DNA from: Bacteroides sp.
GTDB taxonomy: Bacteria; Bacteroidota; Bacteroidia; Bacteroidales; Bacteroidaceae
DNA length: 64,000 nucleotides
Assembly: GCA_015060765.1 (NCBI GenBank)
Contig: SUXW01000006.1
Span: 62,001-126,000 of the forward strand
Direction of reading: 5' to 3'
The translations under genes were made by a program, and so were the position numbers. Of the stretch, positions 31,032 to 39,183 are shown piece by piece (the stretch's first letter is position 1; each line of letters opens with the position of its first letter). The notes under the pieces are model-generated. The model was not told the origin of the DNA. It did not search any database and was given only the letters and a program-made list of their open reading frames with translations.

Positions 31032-33344
31032 TTATTCACTCTTAATGCTCTTCACCGGATTTTCATTGGCTATCTTCCAGGTCTTGGTAATAACTATACC
31101 TACTATCATGGCCAATGTCAAGATGGCGGTCATGATGTAATAAGGGATGGTATTTTCGATGGTTGTAGCAAATTGGCTCATCCATAACTCCCCTACATAC
31201 CATGCGGTCAAGGTTCCGATGAGTACAGCCGGGAGTGCCGTCCATAACACATCTTTTGCCAATAGTTCGATGATACCCCAAGCTTCGGCTCCGTTTACCT
31301 TGCGGATGGCAATCTCTTTGGAACGGCGATTAGTTTCATCGTTGGTATAGCCTATCAAGCCCATCAAGGTAATGAAGAAAATGACGAATGTGGCGACTAT
31401 TGTGGCGTTACGGAAAACGCGGACGGAATTGTAAGAATCTGCCAATGCTTGCTCCAAACTTTCAAAATTGATTGTTTGACCCGGGAAAGCCTCTCCTGCT
31501 TCTTTGTTCAATCGTTGCAAGTTCTCGGCAAAAGGTTCTTTCAATCGAATATGAATCGAGCCACTGAACATGGGTTGATAGTGCATCAGGAAAGGCATAT
31601 TTTCATTTAAGAAATTACCGATTTGGAAATCCTTGATGATGCCTACAATCTTCACTTTCCCTTCTTCGGTCAAGATAATCTGACCAATAGCTTGTTCAGC
31701 ACTCCAACCACGCGTCTTCAACCATGTTTCGCTGGCAGCTATCTCACCACTGGCACGAGGAAAACGCCCTTGCTTCACACGAATGTCCATAATATCGGCA
31801 TAGTCCTCAGCCATATAATCGTACTTGGTGGAGAACAAGGAATTTCCTCCTTCATCGAACATCAGTTCTCCACTATATCCCCACAAAGGACTATTGTCCA
31901 GCGAGGAAGTAACGGCTTCCACGTAGGGCAATCCCTTGTAGAAGGTCTTGACCATTTGACTGGTATCATAGTCGGGACAATACTGATATTCCACGGCGAT
32001 GCGTTCGGGGTTATAACCCATGTCCTTGTTCAATACATAATGGAATTGAAACATCACGATAATCATAATGCCACCGATGAAAGCTACACCGGCAAACTGA
32101 ATGAAGAGCAACGGACGTTTCCATCCCTTCTTACCTTCTGTATATTGCTTGAAAACCTGTGTAACAGGGATTTTAGAAAATACATATCCCGGCATTATGC
32201 CACCGATGAGGAAAAGGACACCTACCACCGACAAAGATACCCAGATACGGTCGAACGCAAAGAGCGATGAAAGCTTAGTAGAAGCAGTGTCTTCCACAAA
32301 GTCCTGAAAATTAAGGACAAGAAATCCCATCAACAACAAGGCAAGCATGATGATGACAGCGGTTTCGTACAGAAACATGCCGAGGATGGTTCCATTTTCC
32401 GCACCACTACACTTGTGTACTCCCACGGCTTTGGCTCGTCGGCTGAGCGAGGAAACGGAAAGTAAGGCATAGTTCAATGCAGTGATGAACAAAATAGCAC
32501 CTGCCAGGATTGCCATGATGGTGCTCATACGCTTCACTTCATCGTAATTTCGATAAGTGTTACGGATAGGACATGCTTCTCCTTCGATGTTAAACCCTAC
32601 ATTAGGAATATGCTGCTGAATCATCAAATTCATTCGCTTATTCAATGTTTCAATATTTGCATTTGGTTTGATACGGATATAACTTTTCCAACTATCTCCA
32701 CCTTCCCACGAATAGTTCCCCCATCCCCTGTTCCAAATGGTCGGCATGGAAACAACGGCTTTTGCTCGTAAGGTACTATTGGCAGGAATATCAGCAAATG
32801 TACCCCGAACAGTCAAGGGCATTTGCTTGTTGTAGCTGATGACCTTTCCTATCGGGTTTTCATCGCCGAACATTTGGGATGCCAATTCATCGCTTAGGTA
32901 GACAACATCCATTTGTTGCAAATCTTGTATTGGATTACCGCTGGTTACTTCGATGCCCATGGTCTCGAAGAAAAGCGAATCTGCCACCACCTTGCGGATA
33001 TCGAATTTTGTTTCTCCATGATACAGGGGTTGGTTAGCCAGCCAAGTGCTAACAGTTGTTGCGCTTTCAACCATATCGGGCAAAGCTTCAAATGTACCCC
33101 CTGCCAGTTTTCCCACGCACATCTCTTGCCTCGAGTGTTTTTCATCGCCAATAGAAAATTGCATCCATAACTGATAAAGATTCTCATGCTCCTTAAAGCA
33201 AGTATCGAAGCTCTGTTCGTAGGCAACCCTTGAAAAGAGCAGGATGCTCATCATCAGCCCCAAGCCGAGGGAGATAATCTTGATGGCATTGGCACCACGG
33301 CTATGAACAATGGTTTGTATAACGTAATAGATTTGTTTCATCAT
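31032..33344 (-). CDS. ABC transporter permease, MacB/FtsX type (paralogue 1)
   Basis: 770 residues with the same domain order as the downstream permease, 14 bp away; the two look like an old tandem duplication that could form a heterodimer. FtsX signatures VGVHKCSGAENGTILGMF and GYTNDETNRRSKEIAIRKVNGAEA are clear, and the periplasmic domains are the most divergent parts. No MacA-type membrane-fusion protein is encoded nearby, so it is not a standard MacAB-TolC pump. Substrate unknown. Confidence 0.9.
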   Translation of the reverse strand: MMKQIYYVIQTIVHSRGANAIKIISLGLGLMMSILLFSRVAYEQSFDTCFKEHENLYQLWMQFSIGDEKHSRQEMCVGKLAGGTFEALPDMVESATTVSTWLANQPLYHGETKFDIRKVVADSLFFETMGIEVTSGNPIQDLQQMDVVYLSDELASQMFGDENPIGKVISYNKQMPLTVRGTFADIPANSTLRAKAVVSMPTIWNRGWGNYSWEGGDSWKSYIRIKPNANIETLNKRMNLMIQQHIPNVGFNIEGEACPIRNTYRNYDEVKRMSTIMAILAGAILFITALNYALLSVSSLSRRAKAVGVHKCSGAENGTILGMFLYETAVIIMLALLLMGFLVLNFQDFVEDTASTKLSSLFAFDRIWVSLSVVGVLFLIGGIMPGYVFSKIPVTQVFKQYTEGKKGWKRPLLFIQFAGVAFIGGIMIIVMFQFHYVLNKDMGYNPERIAVEYQYCPDYDTSQMVKTFYKGLPYVEAVTSSLDNSPLWGYSGELMFDEGGNSLFSTKYDYMAEDYADIMDIRVKQGRFPRASGEIAASETWLKTRGWSAEQAIGQIILTEEGKVKIVGIIKDFQIGNFLNENMPFLMHYQPMFSGSIHIRLKEPFAENLQRLNKEAGEAFPGQTINFESLEQALADSYNSVRVFRNATIVATFVIFFITLMGLIGYTNDETNRRSKEIAIRKVNGAEAWGIIELLAKDVLWTALPAVLIGTLTAWYVGELWMSQFATTIENTIPYYIMTAILTLAMIVGIVITKTWKIANENPVKSIKSE

Positions 33345-33352
33345 TCTACTTT

Positions 33353-34027
33353 TTATTCTACAATATTTGCAACAATGCTACCATCGAACAGATGCACAAT
33401 GCGGTGCGCATAGCCGGCATCATGTTTGGAGTGGGTCACCATAATGATGGTGGTTCCTTCGGCGTTCAGCTCGGTCAGCAAGTTCATTACTTCCTGTCCG
33501 TTCTTCGAGTCGAGGTTACCCGTAGGTTCGTCGGCCAAGATTAGTTTGGGATTGGTAATAACGGCACGGGCAATGGCTACTCGTTGTTGTTGACCGCCCG
33601 AGAGTTGTTGCGGATAATGCTTGGCACGATGGCTGATGTTCATGCGTTTCAACATATCGGTCACCATCTTCTTGCGTTCGGCGGGCTTTATGCCGAGGTA
33701 TACCAAGGGCAGTTCCACATTTTCGTACACATTCAGTTCGTCAATCAAGTTGAAGCTTTGGAATACAAAGCCGATTACTCCTTTACGTAAGCGCGTGCGT
33801 TCCTTTTCGTATAGATCGGCCACTTCGGTTCCAAGGAGTTTGTAGCTTCCTTCGGTGGGATTGTCGAGCAGTCCCAGAGTGTTGAGCAAGGTGGATTTCC
33901 CACAGCCCGAAGGTCCCATAATGGCTACAAATTCGCCTTCCTTCACTTCCAGATGTACATTGTTCAATGCTACGGTTTCTACTTCTTCCGTACGGAATAC
34001 TTTGCTGAGTCTTTCAATTTGAATCAT
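33353..34027 (-). CDS. ABC transporter ATP-binding protein (MacB/LolD class)
   Basis: 224 residues. Walker A GPSGCGKSTLL (about 39-49), Q-loop VFQSFNLIDELNVYENVELPL, signature LSGGQQQRVAIARA, Walker B LILADEPTGNLD and switch His in MVTHSKHDA are all intact. The Q-loop and signature place it with LolD/MacB-like ATPases that power FtsX-type permeases. First gene of the operon, 8 bp before the first permease. A sigma-54-like promoter lies about 50 bp upstream. Confidence 0.95.
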   Translation of the reverse strand: MIQIERLSKVFRTEEVETVALNNVHLEVKEGEFVAIMGPSGCGKSTLLNTLGLLDNPTEGSYKLLGTEVADLYEKERTRLRKGVIGFVFQSFNLIDELNVYENVELPLVYLGIKPAERKKMVTDMLKRMNISHRAKHYPQQLSGGQQQRVAIARAVITNPKLILADEPTGNLDSKNGQEVMNLLTELNAEGTTIIMVTHSKHDAGYAHRIVHLFDGSIVANIVE

Positions 34028-34074
34028 AATTATTTATTTTTTGTTATTGTTTCTCTTCAAAAGGAAGCACCGTT

Positions 34075-34092
34075 TCGCAACGCTACTTCCTA
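34075..34092 (-). promoter_or_regulatory. Candidate sigma-54 promoter (-24/-12) for the ABC operon
   Basis: On the minus strand, TAGGAAGTAGCGTTGCGA has GG (34089-34090) and GC (34077-34078) exactly 10 bp apart with a good TTGC -12 half. The -24 half is weaker (AGGAAG rather than TGGCAC). Transcription would start about 40 nt before the ATPase gene. Context supports it: a sigma-54 activator gene is divergent and palindromic sites lie 140-215 bp upstream. Confidence 0.55.
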
Positions 34093-34219
34093 TAATGACA
34101 ATGAGAGAATTAATATTTTATTCCTCATCATTCGTTCTCACTAATTCTATAGCAAACACCGTGCCAAACTTACAAACTATTGATAGCGAGGTGTTTGTTT
34201 TTTTTAACAATGAGGAGAC

Positions 34220-34292
34220 TGTCCAATAATTAGACACCGATGCCTAAAAATTGGACACAGCTGTAAAATTTTGATTGTCCAAAAAATAGACA
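34220..34292. promoter_or_regulatory. Triple palindromic site, likely upstream activating sequences
   Basis: TGTCCAATAATTAGACA (34220-34236) and TGTCCAAAAAATAGACA (34276-34292) differ at two of 17 positions. TGCCTAAAAATTGGACA (34241-34257) is a third, imperfect copy in the opposite orientation. Each has TGTCC/GGACA-type half-sites. Centres are 21 and 35 bp apart. Their place between the activator gene and the -24/-12 element suggests they bind the adjacent response regulator. Confidence 0.65.
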
Positions 34293-34320
34293 AAGTATAG
34301 GTTATTAGAATTCTTATCCA

Positions 34321-34328
34321 TACTTTTG
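34321..34328 (+). promoter_or_regulatory. -7 box of the response regulator-kinase operon
   Basis: TACTTTTG lies 22 bp before the response-regulator start with no good -33 element. The third palindromic site ends 28 bp upstream, so autoregulation is plausible. Confidence 0.5.
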
Positions 34329-34350
34329 TGTGGTAACATGTAAACGAATC

Positions 34351-35688
34351 ATGAAAAGACAAAAGACCATCGTAGTAGTGGACGACAATAAGGGAGTATT
34401 ATCGGCCGTAAAGTTATTGTTGAAGGACAAGTTCGACAAGATACTGACTTTACCCTCGCCGGTAACGCTTATGACTACCTTAAAGGAGGAAAAACCGGAT
34501 GTGGTATTGCTCGACATGAATTTTGGGAACGGACTCAATACGGGTAACGAAGGCTTGTTTTGGTTGCACGAAATCAAGAAAACATATTCTTCCTTACCTG
34601 TAGTGCTCTTTACAGCGTATGGTGACATTGACTTGGCGGTACGGGGTATCAAGGAAGGAGCGGACGATTTCATTGTGAAGCCTTGGGACAATGCACGTTT
34701 GGTGGAGACACTGCTATCGGCTTGTCATACATCCGGTAAAGGAAAGAAGATGGAAAACCCTACCCCAAAATCGATGATGTACTGGGGAGAAAGCAAAGCG
34801 ATGAAGGGACTCCGTGAATTGGTGGAACGAGTGGCAAAGACCGATGCCAACATCTTGATAACCGGTGAAAATGGTACGGGTAAGGAGATGCTGGCCAGGG
34901 AAATTCATGCACTCTCTGTACGGAGCGACAAGGAAATGGTAGTCGTAGATATGGGAGCCCTTACCGAATCATTGTTTGAAAGTGAACTCTTCGGTCATGT
35001 GAAAGGATCGTTTACCGATGCCTATGCCGACAGGCCCGGTAAGTTTGAATCGGCTCATGGGAGTACTTTGTTCCTTGACGAAATTGGCAATCTGCCTTAT
35101 CACCAGCAAGCCAAACTCCTTACCGTGCTCCAACGGCGGAGTATTGTCAGAGTGGGAAGCAACCAGCCCATTCCCATAGACATCCGACTGATATGTGCCA
35201 CCAATTGCAATTTACCAGAAATGGTGGCTCAGAACAAATTTCGTGAAGACTTGCTCTATCGGGTGAATACCATTCACATTGAAATACCTCCTTTACGCGA
35301 ACGGAAAGAAGATATCATTCCTTTGGCGGAACGATTCATAGATCGATTTGGCAGACAATACGACAGGGGGAAGATGACTCTTTCTCCTCAAGCCATCCGG
35401 AAACTGAAAGAACATCCGTGGTATGGTAACATCCGTGAATTGGAACATGCCATCGAAAAGGCAGTCATTATCAGTGAAGGTGCCACTCTCTCTGAGGAAC
35501 ATTTCCAATTCTCCCGAAAGACACTTGCCCCTAATTTGAATACAACGGTAGGAACCATAGAAGAAATGGAAGTGCAAATGATTAAACGGGCCATCGAACG
35601 GAACGAGGGTAATCTTTCGGCCGTGGCAATGGAATTGGGGATAACCCGACAGACTTTGTACAACAAACTGAAGAAGTTCGGCTTATGA
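34351..35688 (+). CDS. Sigma-54-dependent response regulator (NtrC family)
   Basis: 445 residues. Receiver domain 5-125 with acidic pocket D11/D12, phospho-acceptor D55 (VVLLDMNF), T88 and K110. AAA+ domain: Walker A GENGTGKE (172-179) and Walker B LFLDEIG (240-246). The sigma-54 contact loop reads GSFTDA (219-224) rather than GAFTGA. A Fis-type helix-turn-helix (GNLSAVAMELGITRQTLYNKLKK) ends the protein. The start at 34351 puts the receiver at the N-terminus. Overlaps the kinase gene by 4 bp and probably activates the divergent ABC operon. Confidence 0.95.
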   Translation: MKRQKTIVVVDDNKGVLSAVKLLLKDKFDKILTLPSPVTLMTTLKEEKPDVVLLDMNFGNGLNTGNEGLFWLHEIKKTYSSLPVVLFTAYGDIDLAVRGIKEGADDFIVKPWDNARLVETLLSACHTSGKGKKMENPTPKSMMYWGESKAMKGLRELVERVAKTDANILITGENGTGKEMLAREIHALSVRSDKEMVVVDMGALTESLFESELFGHVKGSFTDAYADRPGKFESAHGSTLFLDEIGNLPYHQQAKLLTVLQRRSIVRVGSNQPIPIDIRLICATNCNLPEMVAQNKFREDLLYRVNTIHIEIPPLRERKEDIIPLAERFIDRFGRQYDRGKMTLSPQAIRKLKEHPWYGNIRELEHAIEKAVIISEGATLSEEHFQFSRKTLAPNLNTTVGTIEEMEVQMIKRAIERNEGNLSAVAMELGITRQTLYNKLKKFGL

Positions 35689-37007
35689 TGAAGCAACTGC
35701 TGGATACATTCTGGATGAGATTGGGCATTGTCTTGATGCTGACGGCTACTTGTACAGGATTGGCCATTGTCCGCAATTGGCTTTGGTTTCCTGTAGGGAT
35801 AGTTTGTCTGTTGGTGGCCATTTGGCATTTCTACCGCATCTATATGCATAACACCCGCAAAATAACCTTTCTGCTGGATGCCATTGAAAACGATGACCCA
35901 GCCATACATTTCTATGAAAAAGTAAAAGATGGAGAGAGCTTGCAGGTAAATGTGATGTTGAACCGCATTGCCAAGATTTTGTATAATGTAAAGATAGAAA
36001 CCGCCCAACGGGAAAAGTATTACGAATTGATTCTTGATTTTGTAGAGACAGGTATTGTAGTACTGAACGGCAAAGGTGCGGTTATCCAGAAAAACCGAAA
36101 AGCAATGGAGCTGTTGCGACTGGATGTCTTTACACACATCCGGCAACTTTCAACTGTTTCTGAAGGATTGGTGGATATGCTGGAGAAAGCTTCTCCGGGA
36201 GACAAGCTGCAAGCAAACTATTCTACAGAAAGAGGAACCGTTAGTCTGTCCTTACGGGTATCGGGCATTCATATCAAGGATGAAGAATGGCGTATCATTG
36301 CCTTGAATGATATCAACAATGAACTGGATGAACGGGAAATAGATTCGTGGATACGTCTTACCCGGGTGCTGACACACGAAATTATGAACTCCATCAGTCC
36401 CATCACTTCACTCAGTGAAACTCTACTCACCCTACCTGCTGCACACGACGAAGAAATGCGCCAAGGACTAGAAACCATCCGCACTACGGGTAAAGGATTG
36501 ACGAATTTTGTCATGTCTTACCGTCGGCTCACTCGATTGCCCTCACCGGAACCATCCTTATTTTATATATATCCTTTCCTTCAACGGATGATACAATTAG
36601 CCCTACACCAATATCCTGAAGCGAAAGTTTCCTTCGATATGCATCAAGTATCCGACGACCTGATTTTATATGCCGATGAGAGTTTATTGAGTCAAGTAGT
36701 AACCAATTTATTAAAAAACGCTATCCAAGCCATCGGAAACAAAGAAGGACATATCCAATTAACCGCTTTTCGGAAAGATACGAAAAATATCCATTTGGAA
36801 ATTTCCAACGACGGTCCACGTATTTCAAGCGAAATGGCCAAACAAATTTTTATACCCTTCTTCACAACTCGTGAAAATGGAAGTGGTATTGGACTTAGTT
36901 TGAGCAAACAAATTATGCGTATCAGTGGCGGTACATTGTCCTTACGCCCTTATACAAAGCCTGACGATTGGACTACTTTTGTGATAACCATCCCTTTAAC
37001 CGTTTGA
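35685..37007 (+). CDS. Sensor histidine kinase partner of the sigma-54 regulator
   Basis: 440 residues. Two adjacent transmembrane helices (about 13-32 and 35-52) leave almost no periplasmic sensor loop, so the signal is likely sensed within the membrane or cytoplasm. A PAS-like segment (about 105-215) is followed by H-box LTHEIMNSISPITSL, N-box VVTNLLKNAIQAIG and G-box NGSGIGLSLSKQIM. The ATGA overlap with the regulator indicates translational coupling. NtrB-like, but linked to an ABC exporter rather than nitrogen genes. A close spacing of helices is common in kinases sensing the cell envelope. Confidence 0.93.
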   Translation: MMKQLLDTFWMRLGIVLMLTATCTGLAIVRNWLWFPVGIVCLLVAIWHFYRIYMHNTRKITFLLDAIENDDPAIHFYEKVKDGESLQVNVMLNRIAKILYNVKIETAQREKYYELILDFVETGIVVLNGKGAVIQKNRKAMELLRLDVFTHIRQLSTVSEGLVDMLEKASPGDKLQANYSTERGTVSLSLRVSGIHIKDEEWRIIALNDINNELDEREIDSWIRLTRVLTHEIMNSISPITSLSETLLTLPAAHDEEMRQGLETIRTTGKGLTNFVMSYRRLTRLPSPEPSLFYIYPFLQRMIQLALHQYPEAKVSFDMHQVSDDLILYADESLLSQVVTNLLKNAIQAIGNKEGHIQLTAFRKDTKNIHLEISNDGPRISSEMAKQIFIPFFTTRENGSGIGLSLSKQIMRISGGTLSLRPYTKPDDWTTFVITIPLTV

Positions 37008-37033
37008 TTCTTCCGAACTTTTCCTTACATTTG
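37003..37033 (+). promoter_or_regulatory. Promoter of the Dcp-POT operon
   Basis: TTTG (37003-37006), 19 bp, TACATTTG (37026-37033); the -33 element overlaps the kinase stop codon. Confidence 0.7.
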
Positions 37034-37068
37034 TACACAATTTCAAAAATCACTTAATTTTATTCATA

Positions 37069-39174
37069 ATGAAACAAATGTTTGTTACGGCAGCTTGTGC
37101 GGCTGCCCTATTGAGCGGGTGTGCTTCGGGAACGAAGGACAATGCCAATCCGTTCTTGAGTGAATACAACACTCCATTCCAGGTTCCACCATTCGAAGAT
37201 ATCAAGATGGAACATTACAAACCTGCCTTCCTGCAAGGTATGGAAGAACAAGCCAAAGAAATCGAGGCGATAGTCAACAACGAAGAACCGGCCACTTTCG
37301 AAAACACCATTGTGGCACTCGACCAAAGCGGACAATTGCTTAATAAGGTAAGTTCCGTATTCTACGGACTGAACAGTGCCAATACCAACGATGAGATGCA
37401 GGCCTTGAGCCGCGAACTCTCTCCGCTCCTTTCCAAGCATAGCGATGATATCAGCCTAAACCAATCATTGTTTGCCCGCGTAAAGGAAGTCTACGGAAAG
37501 CGCGATTCCTTGGGATTGGATAAGGAACAGGCCAAACTCTTGGAAGAAACTTACAAGGACTTTGAACGTAGCGGTGCCAATCTGGATGCCGAAAGTCAAG
37601 CCAAGCTCCGCGAACTGAATAGCGAGATATCCATGCTCCAGCTTACCTTCGGACAAAACATGCTGGCCGAAACCAATGCCTATACTTTATGGATACAAGA
37701 TGAAAAGGATTTGGCCGGACTTCCCGCCAACCTGATAGCATCGGCCGCCGAAGCAACCAAAGGATCGGGCAAGGAAATTGGTTGGGTATTCACTTTGCAC
37801 AACCCCAGTGTAATGCCTTTCTTGCAATATGCCGAGAACCGCGATTTGCGTGAACAAATATTCAAGGCATACATCAACCGTGGTAACAACGGTAATGAAA
37901 ACGACAACAACGAAGTGGTACGCAAGCTATTGGAAGCCCGTCTGGAAAAAGCCAAGCTGATGGGATTCGAAGACTATGCTTCACTCGTACTCGAAACCCG
38001 TATGGCCAAGACTTCGGATGCCGTATACAATCTGCTCGACCAAGTATGGACTCCGGCTATTGCCAAGGCCAAAGAAGAATTGGCCGACATCCAAGCCGAA
38101 ATCAAAAAGGACGGCAAGGACTTTACCGCTGAAGGTTGGGACTGGCGCTACTACGCCGACCGTGCCAAACGTGCCAAGTATAGCATGGACGAAAACGAAA
38201 TCCGTCCGTATCTGCAATTGGAAAATGTACGCGACGGTATGTTCTACTTAGCCAACAAACTCTACGGAGTATCATTCAGTCCGTTGGCCGACATGCCGCT
38301 TCCTCATCCCGAAGCACAAGTTTTCGAATGTAAGGACAAGGACGGTGCCCACCTCGGTGTACTCTACATGGACTTCTTCCCACGTGCAAGCAAGCGCGGA
38401 GGTGCCTGGTGCGGTGGTTACCGTTCGCAGACTTACAAGGACGGCAAGCGCGTAGCTCCGGTAGTGACCATTGTATGCAACTTCACCAAGCCGACAGGCG
38501 ACCAACCGGCACTCCTCACCGCCGACGAAGCCGAAACCATGTTCCACGAATTCGGTCACGCACTTCATAGCTTGTTCAGAGATGTTCATTACTATGGCAT
38601 CAGCGGTGTACCGCGCGACTTTGTAGAACTTCCATCACAAATCAACGAACACTGGGTATTCGAACCAGAGATGCTGAAACAATATGCCAAGCACTATCAA
38701 ACAGGTGAAGTGATGCCCGCCGAATTAGTAGAAAAGCTCGACAAGAGCGGTAAGTACGGACAAGGTTTCGCCACTACAGAATACGTAGCCGCTTCGTTGC
38801 TCGACATGGACTTCCATGTAATGAAAGAAATACCCGAAAACTTCGACGTGATGAAATTCGAAGACGAAACCCTTGGCAAGCGTGGATTGTTGAAGCAGAT
38901 TCCTTCCCGCTATCGCACTACATACTTCAACCACACCATGGGTGGCGGATACACCGCCGGCTACTATAGCTACATGTGGGCCGAAGTACTCGATGCCGAT
39001 GCTTTCGAAGCTTTCAAGGAAACCGGAGACATCTTCCATCAGGAAGTGGCCGACAAGTTCCGCAAGTATGTACTCACTCCCGGTGGTATCGACGATGCCA
39101 TGGATATGTACAAAAACTTCCGAGGCAAGGAACCGGGCATCGATCCGTTGTTGAAGAACCGTGGTTTAAAATAA
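37069..39174 (+). CDS. dcp: M3-family peptidyl-dipeptidase (Dcp-like) lipoprotein
   Basis: 701 residues. The lipoprotein signal MKQMFVTAACAAALLSGC puts the modified Cys at 18, so the enzyme is membrane-attached, unlike cytosolic E. coli Dcp. The zinc site FHEFGHALHSLF (HExxH, about 490) is intact with the downstream Glu in the ELPSQINEHWVFEP region. M3 peptidyl-dipeptidases remove C-terminal dipeptides. A POT-family di/tripeptide importer begins 9 bp downstream, so the pair would make dipeptides at the envelope and import them. Codon use looks GC-richer than in the first 20 kb. Confidence 0.93.
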   Translation: MKQMFVTAACAAALLSGCASGTKDNANPFLSEYNTPFQVPPFEDIKMEHYKPAFLQGMEEQAKEIEAIVNNEEPATFENTIVALDQSGQLLNKVSSVFYGLNSANTNDEMQALSRELSPLLSKHSDDISLNQSLFARVKEVYGKRDSLGLDKEQAKLLEETYKDFERSGANLDAESQAKLRELNSEISMLQLTFGQNMLAETNAYTLWIQDEKDLAGLPANLIASAAEATKGSGKEIGWVFTLHNPSVMPFLQYAENRDLREQIFKAYINRGNNGNENDNNEVVRKLLEARLEKAKLMGFEDYASLVLETRMAKTSDAVYNLLDQVWTPAIAKAKEELADIQAEIKKDGKDFTAEGWDWRYYADRAKRAKYSMDENEIRPYLQLENVRDGMFYLANKLYGVSFSPLADMPLPHPEAQVFECKDKDGAHLGVLYMDFFPRASKRGGAWCGGYRSQTYKDGKRVAPVVTIVCNFTKPTGDQPALLTADEAETMFHEFGHALHSLFRDVHYYGISGVPRDFVELPSQINEHWVFEPEMLKQYAKHYQTGEVMPAELVEKLDKSGKYGQGFATTEYVAASLLDMDFHVMKEIPENFDVMKFEDETLGKRGLLKQIPSRYRTTYFNHTMGGGYTAGYYSYMWAEVLDADAFEAFKETGDIFHQEVADKFRKYVLTPGGIDDAMDMYKNFRGKEPGIDPLLKNRGLK

Positions 39175-39183
39175 TTGCATCCG

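Noticed and set aside
34351-37007. Assignment of the two-component pair as NtrBC (nitrogen control)
   Set aside because: No glnA, amt or other nitrogen genes are near; the conserved context is the divergent ABC exporter.
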